64,000 nucleotides of DNA from Coriaria nepalensis (taxonomy: Eukaryota; Streptophyta; Magnoliopsida; Cucurbitales; Coriariaceae). The position numbers were made by a program, and so were the translations under genes. The notes below the pieces were generated by a model that saw only the letters and a list, made by a program, of their open reading frames with translations, was not told where the DNA came from and searched no databases. Each line of letters starts with the position of its first letter. Position 1 is the stretch's first letter. The stretch spans positions 14,900,220 through 14,964,219 of the forward strand of contig CP114483.1 in the NCBI GenBank assembly GCA_027186245.1. The letters run 5' to 3'. This document shows positions 51,031-63,700 of this stretch, piece after piece.

Positions 51031-52293
51031 ATACATAGTTGCCTTCAGTAGATCAATTGCAAGTTATGCATGAAAGTCGTGTTTTAAATGCGAAAATAGA
51101 ACAAGTTCGAAGTGGTTGGAAACAATTTGATGATCTAAAAAGACTGAATGATATGCTCTTTAAGGCTAAAATAGTGCATTGTTGTATTCGATAGATTAAT
51201 TGCAGGTTATGTAAGAAAATCATGTTTGAAGGGCAAAAATATAATTCGTTCGAATTCATATATAATGATTTAATGACTAGAAGAGCCTGAATGACATGAT
51301 TTTAACGCTAAGTAAATGTATAGTTGCCTTCAATAGATCAACTGCAAGTTATGCACGAAAGTCATGTTTAAACGGTGAATTTCGTCTGAAGTGATTTAGA
51401 ATGATTTAATGAATAAAAGAGATGCAATAATATGACTTTAACACTAAAAAAATACATAGTTGCCTTCAGTAGATCAATTGCAAGTTATGCATGAAAGTCG
51501 TGTTTTAAATGCGAAAATAGAACAAGTTCGAAGTGGTTGGAAACAATTTGATGATCTAAAAAGACTGAATGATATGCTCTTTAAGGCTAAAATAATGCAT
51601 TGTTGTATTCGATAGATTAATTGCAGGTTATGTAAGAAAATCATGTTTGAAGGGCAAAAATATAATTCATTCGAATTCATATATAATGATTTAATGACTA
51701 GAAGAGCCTCAATGACATGATTTTAACGCTAAGTAAATGTGTAGTTGCCTTCGATAGATCAACTGCAAGTTATGCACGAAAGTCATGTTTAAAAGGTGAA
51801 TTTTGTCTGAAGTGATTTAAAATGATTTAATGAGTAAAAGAGATGCAATAATATGACTTGAACACTAAAAAAATGCATGGTTGCTTTCAGTAGATCAATT
51901 GCAAGTTATGCATGAAAGTCGTGTTTTAAATGCGAAAATAGAATTGGTTCGAAGTGCTTCCAAACAAATTAATGATCTGAAAAGACTGAATGATGTCCTC
52001 TTTAAGGCTAAAATAATGCATTGTTGTATTCAATAGATTAATTGCAGGTTATGTAAGAAAATCATGCTTGAAGGGCAAAAATATAATTCGTTCGAATTCA
52101 TATATAATGATTTAATGACTGGAAGAGCCTGAATGACAAGATTTTAACGCTAAGTAAATGTATAGTTGCCTTCAATAGATCAACTGTAAGTTATGCACGA
52201 AAGTCATGTTTAAAAGGTGAATTTCGTCTGAAGTGATTTAGAATGATTTAATGAGTAAAAGAGATGCAATAATATGACTTTAACACTAAAAAA
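51031..52293 (+). repeat. t-t'-g block closing the t array
   Basis: t at 51031 (again with AACAGTAAA and AAAATAGTGCATTG), t' at 51452 and g at 51873. The g monomer keeps its normal rear (CATGCTTG, ACTGGAAG, ACAAG, AACTGTAAG) and leads to l. This is the same order as 43874-45136, so t-t'-g is the parental order and t-t'-m-u the derived one, or the reverse; order alone does not decide. Confidence 0.83.
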
Positions 52294-53978
52294 ATGCATA
52301 GTTGCCTTCAGTAGATCAATTGCAAGTTATGAATGAAAGTCGTGTTTTAAATGCGAAAATAGAACTAGTTCGAAGTGCTTCCAAACAAATTAATGATCTG
52401 CAAAGACTGAATGATGTCCTCTTTAAGGCTAAAATAATGCATTGTTGTATTCAATAGATTAATTGTAGGTTATGTAAGAAAATCATGTTTGAAGGCCAAA
52501 AATATAATTCGTTCGAATTCATATATAATGATTTAATGACTAGAAAAGCCTCAATGACATGATTTTAAGGCTAAGTAAATGTATAGTTGCCTTCAATAGA
52601 TCAACTGCAAGTTATGCACGAAAGTCATGTTTGAAAGGTGAATTTCGTCTGGAGTGATTTAAAATGATTTAATGAGTAAAAGAGATGCAATAATATGACT
52701 TTAACACTAAAAAAATGCGTAGTTGCCTTCAGCAGATCAATTGCAAGTTATGCATGAAAGTCGTGTTTTAAATGCGAAAATAGAATTGGTTCGAGGTGCT
52801 TTTAAACAATTTAATGATCTGAAAAGACTGAATGATATGCTCTTTAAGGCTAAAATAATGCATTGTTGTATTCAATAGATTAATTGCAGGTTATGTAAGA
52901 AAATCATGTTTGAAGGGCAAAAATATAATTCGTTCGAATTCATATATAATGATTTAATGACTAGAAGAGCCTCAATGACATGATTTTAACGCTAAGTAAA
53001 TGTGTAGTTGCCTTCAATAGATCAACTGCAAGTTATGCACGAAAGTCATGTTTAAAAGGTGAATATCGTCTGAAGTGATTTAAAATGATTTAATGAGTAA
53101 AAGAGATGCAATAATATGACTTTAACACTAAAAAAAATGCGTAGTTGCCTTCAGCAGATCAATTGCAAGTTATGCATGAAAGTCGTGTTTTAAATGCGAA
53201 AATAGAACTAGTTCGAAGTGCTTCCAAACAAATTAATGATCTGCAAAGACTGAATGATGTCCTCTTTAAGGCTAAAATAATGCATTGTTGTATTCAATAG
53301 ATTAATTGCAGGTTATGTAAGAAAATCATGCTTGAAGGGCGAAAATATAATTCGTTCGAATTCATATATAATGATTTAATGACTAGAAGAGCCTCAATGA
53401 CATGATTTTAACGCTAAGTAAATGTGTAGTTGCCTTCGATAGATCAACTGCAAGTTATGCACGAAAGTCATGTTTAAAAGGTGAATTTTGTCTGAAGTGA
53501 TTTAAAATGATTTAATGAGTAAAAGAGATGCAATAATATGACTTGAACACTAAAAAAATGCATGGTTGCTTTCAGTAGATCAATTGCAAGTTATGCATGA
53601 AAGTCGTGTTTTAAATGCGAAAATAGAATTAGTTCGAAGTGCTTCAAAACAAATTAATGATCTGAAAAGACTGAATGATGTCCTCTTTAAGGCTAAAATA
53701 ATGCATTGTTGTATTCAATAGATTAATTGCAGGTTATGTAAGAAAATCATGCTTGAAGGGCAAAAATATAATTCGTTCGAATTCATATATAATGATTTAA
53801 TGACTGGAAGAGCCTGAATGACAAGATTTTAATGCTAAGTAAATGTATAGTTGCCTTCAATAGATCAACTGTAAGTTATGCACGAAAGTCATGTTTAAAA
53901 GGTGAATTTCGTCTGAAGTGATTTAGAATGATTTAATGAGTAAAAGAGATGCAATAATATGACTTTAACACTAAAAAA
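52294..53978 (+). repeat. 4-monomer unit l-m-v-g, 1685 bp
   Basis: Starts at 52294, 52715, 53137 and 53558. v follows eight rather than seven A's and is a chimera: a CGTAG/CAGCAG/GCATG front preceded by GAATATCG, as in q and u. From AACTAGTTCG onward it is f (TTCCAAACAA, CTGCAAAG, CATGCTTGAAGGGCG, CTTCGATAG). The following g has AATTAGTTCG and TTCAAAACAA but CAATAG instead of CAGTAG. Confidence 0.83.
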
Positions 53979-56082
53979 ATGCATAGTTTCCTTCAGTAGA
54001 TCAATTGCAAGTTATGAATGAAAGTCGTGTTTTAAATGCGAAAATAGAACTAGTTCGAAGTGCTTCTAAACAAATTAATGATCTGCAAAGACTGAATGAT
54101 GTCCTCTTTAAGGCTAAAATAATGCATTGTTGTATTCAATAGATTAATTGTAGGTTATGTAAGAAAATCATGTTTGAAGGCCAAAAATATAATTCGTTCG
54201 AATTCATATATAATGATTTAATGACTAGAAAAGCCTCAATGACATGATTTTAAGGCTAAGTAAATGTATAGTTGCCTTCAATAGATCAACTGCAAGTTAT
54301 GCACGAAAGTCATGTTTGAAAGGTGAATTTCGTCTGGAGTGATTTAAAATGATTTAATGAGTAAAAGAGATGCAATAATATGACTTTAACACTAAAAAAA
54401 TGCGTCGTTGCCTTCAGCAGATCAATTGCAAGTTATGCATGAAAGTCGTGTTTTAAATGCGAAAATAGAATTGGTTCGAGGTGCTTTTAAACAATTTAAT
54501 GATCTGAAAAGACTGAATGATATGCTCTTTAAGGCTAAAATAATGCATTGTTGTATTCAATAGATTAATTGCAGGTTATGTAAGAAAATCATGTTTGAAG
54601 GGCAAAAATATAATTCGTTCGAATTCATATATAATGATTTAATGACTAGAAGAGCCTCAATGACATGATTTTAACGCTAAGTAAATGTGTAGTTGCCTTC
54701 AATAGATCAACTGCAAGTTATGCACGAAAGTCATGTTTAAAAGGTGAATATCGTCTGAAGTGATTTAAAATGTTTTAATGAGTAAAAGAGATGCAATAAT
54801 ATGACTTTAACACTAAAAAAATGCGTAGTTGCCTTCAGCAGATCAATTGCAAGTTATGCATGGAAGTCGTGTTTTAAATGCGAAAATAGAATTAGTTCGA
54901 AGTGCTTTCAAACAAATTAATGATCTAAAAAGACTGAATGATATGCTCTTTAAGGCTAAAATAATGCATTGTCGTATTCAATAGATTAATTGCAGGTTAT
55001 GTAAGAAAATCATGTTTGAAGGGCAAAAATATAATTCGTTGGAATTCATATATAATGATTTAATGACTAGAAGAGCCTCAATGACATGATTTTAACGCTA
55101 AGTAAATGTATAGTTGCCTTCAATAGATCAACTGCAAGTTATGCACGAAAGTCATGTTTAAAAGGTGAATTTCGTCTGAAGTGATTTAGAATGATTTAAT
55201 GAGTAAAAGAGATGCAATAATATGACTTTAACACTAAAAAAATGCATAGTTGCCTTCAGTAGATCAATTGCAAGTTATGCATGAAAGTCGTGTTTCAAAT
55301 GCGAAAATAGAACTAGTTCGAAGTGCTTTCAAACAAATTAATGATCTAAAAAGACTGAATGATATGCTCCTAAGGCTAAAATAATGCATTGTTGTATTCA
55401 ATAGATTAATTGCAGGTTATGTAAGAAAATCATGTTTGAAGGGCAAAAATATAATTCGTTGGAATTCATATATAATGATTTAATGACTAGAAGAGCCTCA
55501 ATGACATGATTTTAACGCTAAGTAAATGTATAGTTGCCTTCAATAGATCAACTGCAAGTTATGCACGAAAGTCATGTTTAAAAGGTGAATTTCGTCTGAA
55601 GTGATTTAGAATGATTTAATGAGTAAAAGAGATGCAATAATATGACTTTAACACTAAAAAAATGCATAGTTGCCTTCAGTAGATCAATTGCAAGTTATGC
55701 ATGAAAGTCGTGTTTTAAATCCGAAAATAGAATTAGTTCGAAGTGCTTTCAAACAAATTAATGATCTGAAAAGACTGAATGATGTCCTCTTTAAGGCTAA
55801 AATAATGCATTGTTGTATTCAATAGATTAATTGCAGGTTATGTAAGAAAATCATGCTTGAAGGGCAAAAATATAATTCGTTCGAATTCATATATAATGAT
55901 TGAATGACTGGAAGAGCCTGAATGACAAGATTTTAATGCTAAGTAAATGTATAGTTGCCTTCAATAGATCAACTGTAAGTTATGCACGAAAGTCATGTTT
56001 AAAAGGTGAATTTCGTCTGAAGTGATTTAGAATGATTTAATGAGTAAAAGAGATGCAATAATATGACTTTAACACTAAAAAA
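53979..56082 (+). repeat. 5-monomer unit l-m-q-r-s, 2104 bp
   Basis: Starts at 53979, 54400, 54821, 55242 and 55662. The first part repeats 40507-42610 at an offset of 13,472 bp (32 monomers), including CGTCGTTGCC in m, TTGTCGTATTC in q and GCTCCTAAGG in r. It has one s monomer where the earlier unit has two. Two CENP-B-box-like half sites lie inside (55035 and 55455). Confidence 0.86.
55035..55464 (+). other. CENP-B-box-like half site TTCGTTGGAA in q and r monomers (two sites)
   Basis: Sites are at 55035-55044 and 55455-55464, one in q and one in r of the l-m-q-r-s unit. The flanks are the same as at 41573 and the CGGG half is again absent. Confidence 0.35.
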
Positions 56083-58608
56083 ATGCATAGTTTCCTTCAG
56101 TAGATCAATTGCAAGTTATGAATGAAAGTCGTGTTTTAAATGCGAAAATAGAACTAGTTCGAAGTGCTTCTAAACAAATTAATGATCTGCAAAGACTGAA
56201 TGATGTCCTCTTTAAGGCTAAAATAATGCATTGTTGTATTCAATAGATTAATTGTAGGTTATGTAAGAAAATCATGTTTGAAGGCCAAAAATATAATTCG
56301 TTCGAATTCATATATAATGATTTAATGACTAGAAAAGCCTCAATGACATGATTTTAAGGCTAAGTAAATGTATAGTTGCCTTCAATAGATCAACTGCAAG
56401 TTATGCACGAAAGTCATGTTTGAAAGGTGAATTTCGTCTGGAGTGATTTAAAATGATTTAATGAGTAAAAGAGATGCAATAATATGACTTTAACACTAAA
56501 AAAATGCGTCGTTGCCTTCAGCAGATCAATTGCAAGTTATGCATGAAAGTCGTGTTTTAAATGCGAAAATAGAATTGGTTCGAGGTGCTTTTAAACAATT
56601 TAATGATCTGAAAAGACTGAATGATATGCTCTTTAAGGCTAAAATAATGCATTGTTGTATTCAATAGATTAATTGCAGGTTATGTAAGAAAATCATGTTT
56701 GAAGGGCAAAAATATAATTCGTTCGAATTCATATATAATGATTTAATGACTAGAAGAGCCTCAATGACATGATTTTAACGCTAAGTAAATGTGTAGTTGC
56801 CTTCAATAGATCAACTGCAAGTTATGCACGAAAGTCATGTTTAAAAGGTGAATATCGTCTGAAGTGATTTAAAATGATTTAATGAGTAAAAGAGATGCAA
56901 TAATATGACTTTAACACTAAAAAAAATGCGTAGTTGCCTTCAGCAGATCAATTGCAAGTTATGCATGAAAGTCGTGTTTTAAATGCGAAAATAGAACTAG
57001 TTCGAAGTGCTTCCAAACAAATTAATGATCTGCAAAGACTGAATGATGTCCTCTTTAAGGCTAAAATAATGCATTGTTGTATTCAATAGATTAATTGCAG
57101 GTTATGTAAGAAAATCATGCTTGAAGGGCGAAAATATAATTCGTTCGAATTCATATATAATGATTTAATGACTAGAAGAGCCTCAATGACATGATTTTAA
57201 CGCTAAGTAAATGTATAGTTGCCTTCAATAGATCAACTGCAAGTTATGCACGAAAGTCATGTTTAAAAGGTGAATATCGTCTGAAGTGATTTAAAATGTT
57301 TTAATGAGTAAAACAGATGCAATAATATGACTTTAACACTAAAAAAATGCGTAGTTGCCTTCAGCAGATCAATTGCAAGTTATGCATGGAAGTCGTGTTT
57401 TAAATGCGAAAATAGAATTAGTTCGAAGTGCTTTCAAACAAATTAATGATCTAAAAAGACTGAATGATATGCTCTTTAAGGCTAAAATAATGCATTGTCG
57501 TATTCAATAGATTAATTGCAGGTTATGTAAGAAAATCATGTTTGAAGGGCAAAAATATAATTCGTTGGAATTCATATATAATGATTTAATGACTAGAAGA
57601 GCCTCAATGACATGATTTTAACGCTAAGTAAATGTATAGTTGCCTTCAATAGATCAACTGCAAGTTATGCACGAAAGTCATGTTTAAAAGGTGAATTTCG
57701 TCTGAAGTGATTTAGAATGATTTAATGAGTAAAAGAGATGCAATAATATGACTTTAACACTAAAAAAATGCATAGTTGCCTTCAGTAGATCAATTGCAAG
57801 TTATGCATGAAAGTCGTGTTTCAAATGCGAAAATAGAACTAGTTCGAAGTGCTTTCAAACAAATTAATGATCTAAAAAGACTGAATGATATGCTCCTAAG
57901 GCTAAAATAATGCATTGTTGTATTCAATAGATTAATTGCAGGTTATGTAAGAAAATCATGTTTGAAGGGCAAAAATATAATTCGTTGGAATTCATATATA
58001 ATGATTTAATGACTAGAAGAGCCTCAATGACATGATTTTAACGCTAAGTAAATGTATAGTTGCCTTCAATAGATCAACTGCAAGTTATGCACGAAAGTCA
58101 TGTTTAAAAGGTGAATTTCGTCTGAAGTGATTTAGAATGATTTAATGAGTAAAAGAGATGCAATAATATGACTTTAACACTAAAAAAATGCATAGTTGCC
58201 TTCAGTAGATCAATTGCAAGTTATGCATGAAAGTCGTGTTTTAAATCCGAAAATAGAATTAGTTCGAAGTGCTTTCAAACAAATTAATGATCTGAAAAGA
58301 CTGAATGATGTCCTCTTTAAGGCTAAAATAATGCATTGTTGTATTCAATAGATTAATTGCAGGTTATGTAAGAAAATCATGCTTGAAGGGCAAAAATATA
58401 ATTCGTTCGAATTCATATATAATGATTGAATGACTGGAAGAGCCTGAATGACAAGATTTTAATGCTAAGTAAATGTATAGTTGCCTTCAATAGATCAACT
58501 GTAAGTTATGCACGAAAGTCATGTTTAAAAGGTGAATTTCGTCTGAAGTGATTTAGAATGATTTAATGAGTAAAAGAGATGCAATAATATGACTTTAACA
58601 CTAAAAAA
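56083..58608 (+). repeat. 6-monomer unit l-m-v-q-r-s, 2526 bp
   Basis: Starts at 56083, 56504, 56926, 57347, 57768 and 58188. It differs from the preceding unit by a v monomer inserted between m and q. This v ends like an m-to-q transition (GTATAG, GAATATCG, ATGTTTTAATG), unlike the v at 53137, which ends like f. Private AAAACAGATG occurs at about 57310. Confidence 0.86.
57561..57990 (+). other. CENP-B-box-like half site TTCGTTGGAA in q and r monomers (two sites)
   Basis: Sites at 57561-57570 and 57981-57990, same context as the other q/r copies. Confidence 0.35.
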
Positions 58609-60715
58609 ATGCATAGTTTCCTTCAGTAGATCAATTGCAAGTTATGAATGAAAGTCGTGTTTTAAATGCGAAAATAGAACTAGTTCGAAGTGCTTCCAAA
58701 CAAATTAATGATCTGCAAAGACTGAATGATGTCCTCTTTAAGGCTAAAATAATGCATTGTTGTATTCAATAGATTAATTGTAGGTTATGTAAGAAAATCA
58801 TGTTTGAAGGCCAAAAATATAATTCGTTCGAATTCATATATAATGATTTAATGACTAGAAAAGCCTCAATGACATGATTTTAAGGCTAAGTAAATGTATA
58901 GTTGCCTTCAATACATCAACTGCAAGTTATGCACGAAAGTCATGTTTGAAAGGTGAATTTCGTCTGGAGTGATTTAAAATGATTTAATGAGTAAAAGAGA
59001 TGCAATAATATGACTTTAACACTAAAAAAATGCGTAGTTGCCTTCAGCAGATCAATTGCAAGTTATGCATGAAAGTCGTGTTTTAAATGCGAAAATAGAA
59101 TTGGTTCGAGGTGCTTTTAAACAATTTAATGATCTGAAAAGACTGAATGATATGCTCTTTAAGGCTAAAATAATGCATTGTTGTATTCAATAGATTAATT
59201 GCAGGTTATGTAAGAAAATCATGTTTGAAGGGCAAAAATATAATTCGTTCGAATTCATATATAATGATTTAATGACTAGAAGAGCCTGAATGACATGATT
59301 TTAACGCTAAGTAAATGTGTAGTTGCCTTCAATAGATCAACTGCAAGTTATGCACGAAAGTCATGTTTAAAAGGTGAATATCGTCTGAAGTGATTTAAAA
59401 TGTTTTAATGAGTAAAAGAGATGCAATAATATGACTTTAACACTAAAAAAATGCGTAGTTGCCTTCAGCAGATCAATTGCAAGTTATGCATGGAAGTCGT
59501 GTTTTAAATGCGAAAATAGAATTAGTTCGAAGTGCTTTCAAACAAATTAATGATCTAAAAAGACTGAATGATATGCTCTTTAAGGCTAAAATAATGCATT
59601 GTCGTATTCAATAGATTAATTGCAGGTTATGTAAGAAAATCATGTTTGAGGGGCAAAAATATAATTCGTTGGAATTCATATATAATGATGATTTAATGAC
59701 TAGAAGAGCCTCAATGACATGATTTTAACGCTAAGTAAATGTATAGTTGCCTTCAATAGATCAACTGCAAGTTATGCACGAAAGTCATGTTTAAAAGGTG
59801 AATTTCGTCTGAAGTGATTTAGAATGATTTAATGAGTAAAAGAGATGCAATAATATGACTTTAACACTAAAAAAATGCATAGTTGCCTTCAGTAGATCAA
59901 TTGCAAGTTATGCATGAAAGTCGTGTTTCAAATGCGAAAATAGAACTAGTTCGAAGTGCTTTCAAACAAATTAATGATCTAAAAAGACTGAATGATATGC
60001 TCCTAAGGCTAAAATAATGCATTGTTGTATTCAATAGATTAATTGCAGGTTATGTAAGAAAATCATGTTTGAAGGGCAAAAATATAATTCGTTGGAATTC
60101 ATATATAATGATTTAATGACTAGAAGAGCCTCAATGACATGATTTTAACGCTAAGTAAATGTATAGTTGCCTTCAATAGATCAACTGCAAGTTATGCACG
60201 AAAGTCATGTTTAAAAGGTGAATTTCGTCTGAAGTGATTTAGAATGATTTAATGAGTAAAAGAGATGCAATAATATGACTTTAACACTAAAAAAATGCAT
60301 AGTTGCCTTCAGTAGATCAATTGCAAGTTATGCATGAAAGTCGTGTTTTAAATCCGAAAATAGAATTAGTTCGAAGTGCTTTCAAACAAATTAATGATCT
60401 GAAAAGACTGAATGATGTCCTCTTTAAGGCTAAAATAATGCATTGTTGTATTCAATAGATTAATTGCAGGTTATGTAAGAAAATCATGCTTGAAGGGCAA
60501 AAATATAATTCGTTCGAATTCATATATAATGATTGAATGACTGGAAGAGCCTGAATGACAAGATTTTAATGCTAAGTAAATGTATAGTTGCCTTCAATAG
60601 ATCAACTGTAAGTTATGCACGAAAGTCATGTTTAAAAGGTGAATTTCGTCTGAAGTGATTTAGAATGATTTAATGAGTAAAAGAGATGCAATAATATGAC
60701 TTTAACACTAAAAAA
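58609..60715 (+). repeat. 5-monomer unit l-m-q-r-s, 2107 bp, with a 3-base insertion
   Basis: Starts at 58609, 59030, 59451, 59875 and 60295. q is 424 bp because of an extra ATG giving AATGATGATTTAATG (59681-59695), and it has GTTTGAGGGGC. l has TTCAATACATC (about 58910). m has CTGAATGACATG instead of CTCAATGACATG before GTGTAG. Confidence 0.86.
59665..60097 (+). other. CENP-B-box-like half site TTCGTTGGAA in q and r monomers (two sites)
   Basis: Sites at 59665-59674 and 60088-60097. With these, all eight q and r block B copies that I located in the window carry the G variant, and I saw it in no other monomer type. Confidence 0.35.
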
Positions 60716-63700
60716 ATGCATAGTTTCCTTCAGTAGATCAATTGCAAGTTATGAATGAAAGTCGTGTTTTAAATGCGAAAATAGAACTAGTTCGAAGTGC
60801 TTCCAAACAAATTAATGATCTGCAAAGACTGAATGATGTCCTCTTTAAGGCTAAAATAATGCATTGTTGTATTCAATAGATTAATTGTAGGTTATGTAAG
60901 AAAATCATGTTTGAAGGCCAAAAATATAATTCGTTCGAATTCATATATAATGATTTAATGACTAGAAAAGCCTCAATGACATGATTTTAAGGCTAAGTAA
61001 ATGTATAGTTGCCTTCAATAGATCAACTGCAAGTTATGCACGAAAGTCATGTTTGAAAGGTGAATTTCGTCTGGAGTGATTTAAAATGATTTAATGAGTA
61101 AAAGAGATGCAATAATATGACTTTAACACTAAAAAAATGCGTAGTTGCCTTCAGCAGATCAATTGCAAGTTATGCATGAAAGTCGTGTTTTAAATGCGAA
61201 AATAGAATTGGTTCGAGGTGCTTTTAAACAATTTAATGATCTGAAAAGACTGAATGATATGCTCTTTAAGGCTAAAATAATGCATTGTTGTATTCAATAG
61301 ATTAATTGCAGGTTATGTAAGAAAATCATGTTTGAAGGGCAAAAATATAATTCGTTCGAATTCATATATAATGATTTAATGACTAGAAGAGCCTGAATGA
61401 CATGATTTGAACGCTAAGTAAATGTATAGTTGCCTTCAATAGATCAACTGCAAGTTATGCACGAAAGTCATGTTTAAACGGTGAATTTCGTCTGAAGTGA
61501 TTTAGAATGATTTAATGAATAAAAGAGATGCAATAATATGACTTTAACACTAAAAAAATACATAGTTGCCTTCAGTAGATCAATTGCAAGTTATGCATGA
61601 AAGTCGTGTTTTAAATGCGAAAATAGAACAAGTTCGAAGTGGTTGGAAACAATTTGATGATCTAAAAAGACTGAATGATATGCTCTTTAAGGCTAAAATA
61701 ATGCATTGTTGTATTCGATAGATTAATTGCAGGTTATGTAAGAAAATCATGTTTGAAGGGAAAAAATATAATTCGTTCGAATTTATATATAATGATTTAA
61801 TGACTAGAAGAGCCTGAATGACATGATTTTAACGCTAAGTAAATGTATAGTTGGCTTCAATAGATCAACTGCAAGTTATGCACGAAAGTCATGTTTAAAC
61901 GGTGAATTTCGTCTGAAGTGATTTAGAATGATTTAATGAATAAAAGAGATGCAATAATATGACTTTAACACTAAAAAAATACATAGTTGCCTTCAGTAGA
62001 TCAATTGCAAGTTATGCATGAAAGTCGTGTTTTAAATGCGAAAATAGAACAAGTTCGAAGTGGTTGGAAACAATTTGATGATCTAAAAAGACTGAATGAT
62101 ATGCTCTTTAAGGCTAAAATAATGCATTGTTGTATTCGATAGATTAATTGCAGGTTATGTAAGAAAATCATGTTTGAAGGGCAAAAATATAATTCATTCG
62201 AACTCATATATAATGATTTAATGACTAGAAGAGCCTCAATGACATGATTTTAACGCTAAGTAAATGTGTAGTTGCCTTCGATAGATCAACTGCAAGTTAT
62301 GCACGAAAGTCATGTTTAAAAGGTGAATTTTGTCTGAAGTGATTTAAAATGATTTAATGAGTAAAAGAGATGCAATAATATGACTTTAACACTAAAAAAA
62401 TGCGTAGTTGCCTTCAGCAGATCAATTGCAAGTTATGCATGAAAGTCGTGTTTTAAATGCGAAAATAGAATTGGTTCGAGGTGCTTTTAAACAATTTAAT
62501 GATCTGAAAAGACTGAATGATATGCTCTTTAAGGCTAAAATAATGCATTGTTGTATTCAATAGATTAATTGCAGGTTATGTAAGAAAATCATGTTTGAAG
62601 GGCAAAAATATAATTCGTTCGAATTCATATATAATGATTTAATGACTAGAAGAGCCTCAATGACATGATTTTAACGCTAAGTAAATGTGTAGTTGCCTTC
62701 AATAGATCAACTGCAAGTTATGCACGAAAGTCATGTTTAAAAGGTGAATATCGTCTGAAGTGATTTAAAATGATTTAATGAGTAAAAGAGATGCAATAAT
62801 ATGACTTTAACACTAAAAAAATGCGTAGTTGCCTTCAGCAGATCAATTGCAATTTATGCATGAAAGTCGTGTTTTAAATGCGAAAATAGAATTGGTTCGA
62901 GGTGCTTTTAAAAAATTTAATGATCTGAAAAGACTGAAATATATGCTCTTTAAGGCTAAAATAATGCATTGTTGTATTCAATAGATTAATTGCAGGTTAT
63001 GTAAGAAAATCATGTTTGAAGGGCAAAAATATAATTCGTTCGAATTCATATATAATGATTTAATGACTAGAAGAGCCTGAATGACATGATTTTAACGCTA
63101 AGTAAATGTATAGTTGCCTTCAATAGATCAACTGCAAGTTATGCACGAAAGTCATGTTTAAACGGTGAATTTCGTCTGAAGTGATTTAGAATGATTTAAT
63201 GAATAAAAGAGATGCAATAATATGACTTTAACAGTAAAAAAATACATAGTTGCCTTCAGTAGATCAATTGCAAATTATGCATGAAAGTCGTGTTTTAAAT
63301 GCGAAAATAGAACAAGTTCGAAGTGGTTGGAAACAATTTGATGATCTAAAAAGACTGAATGATATGCTCTTTAAGGCTAAAATAATGCATTGTTGTATTC
63401 GATAGATTAATTGCAGGTTATGTAAGAAAATCATGTTTGAAGGGCAAAAATATAATTCATTCGAATTCATATATAATGATTTAATGACTAGAAGAGCCTC
63501 AATGACATGATTTTAACGCTAAGTAAATGTGTAGTTGCCTTCGATAGATCAACTGCAAGTTATGCACGAAAGTCATGTTTAAAAGGTGAATTTTGTCTGA
63601 AGTGATTTAAAATGATTTAATGAGTAAAAGAGATGCAATAATATGACTTTAACACTAAAAAAATGCGTAGTTGCCTTCAGCAGATCAATTGCAAGTTATG

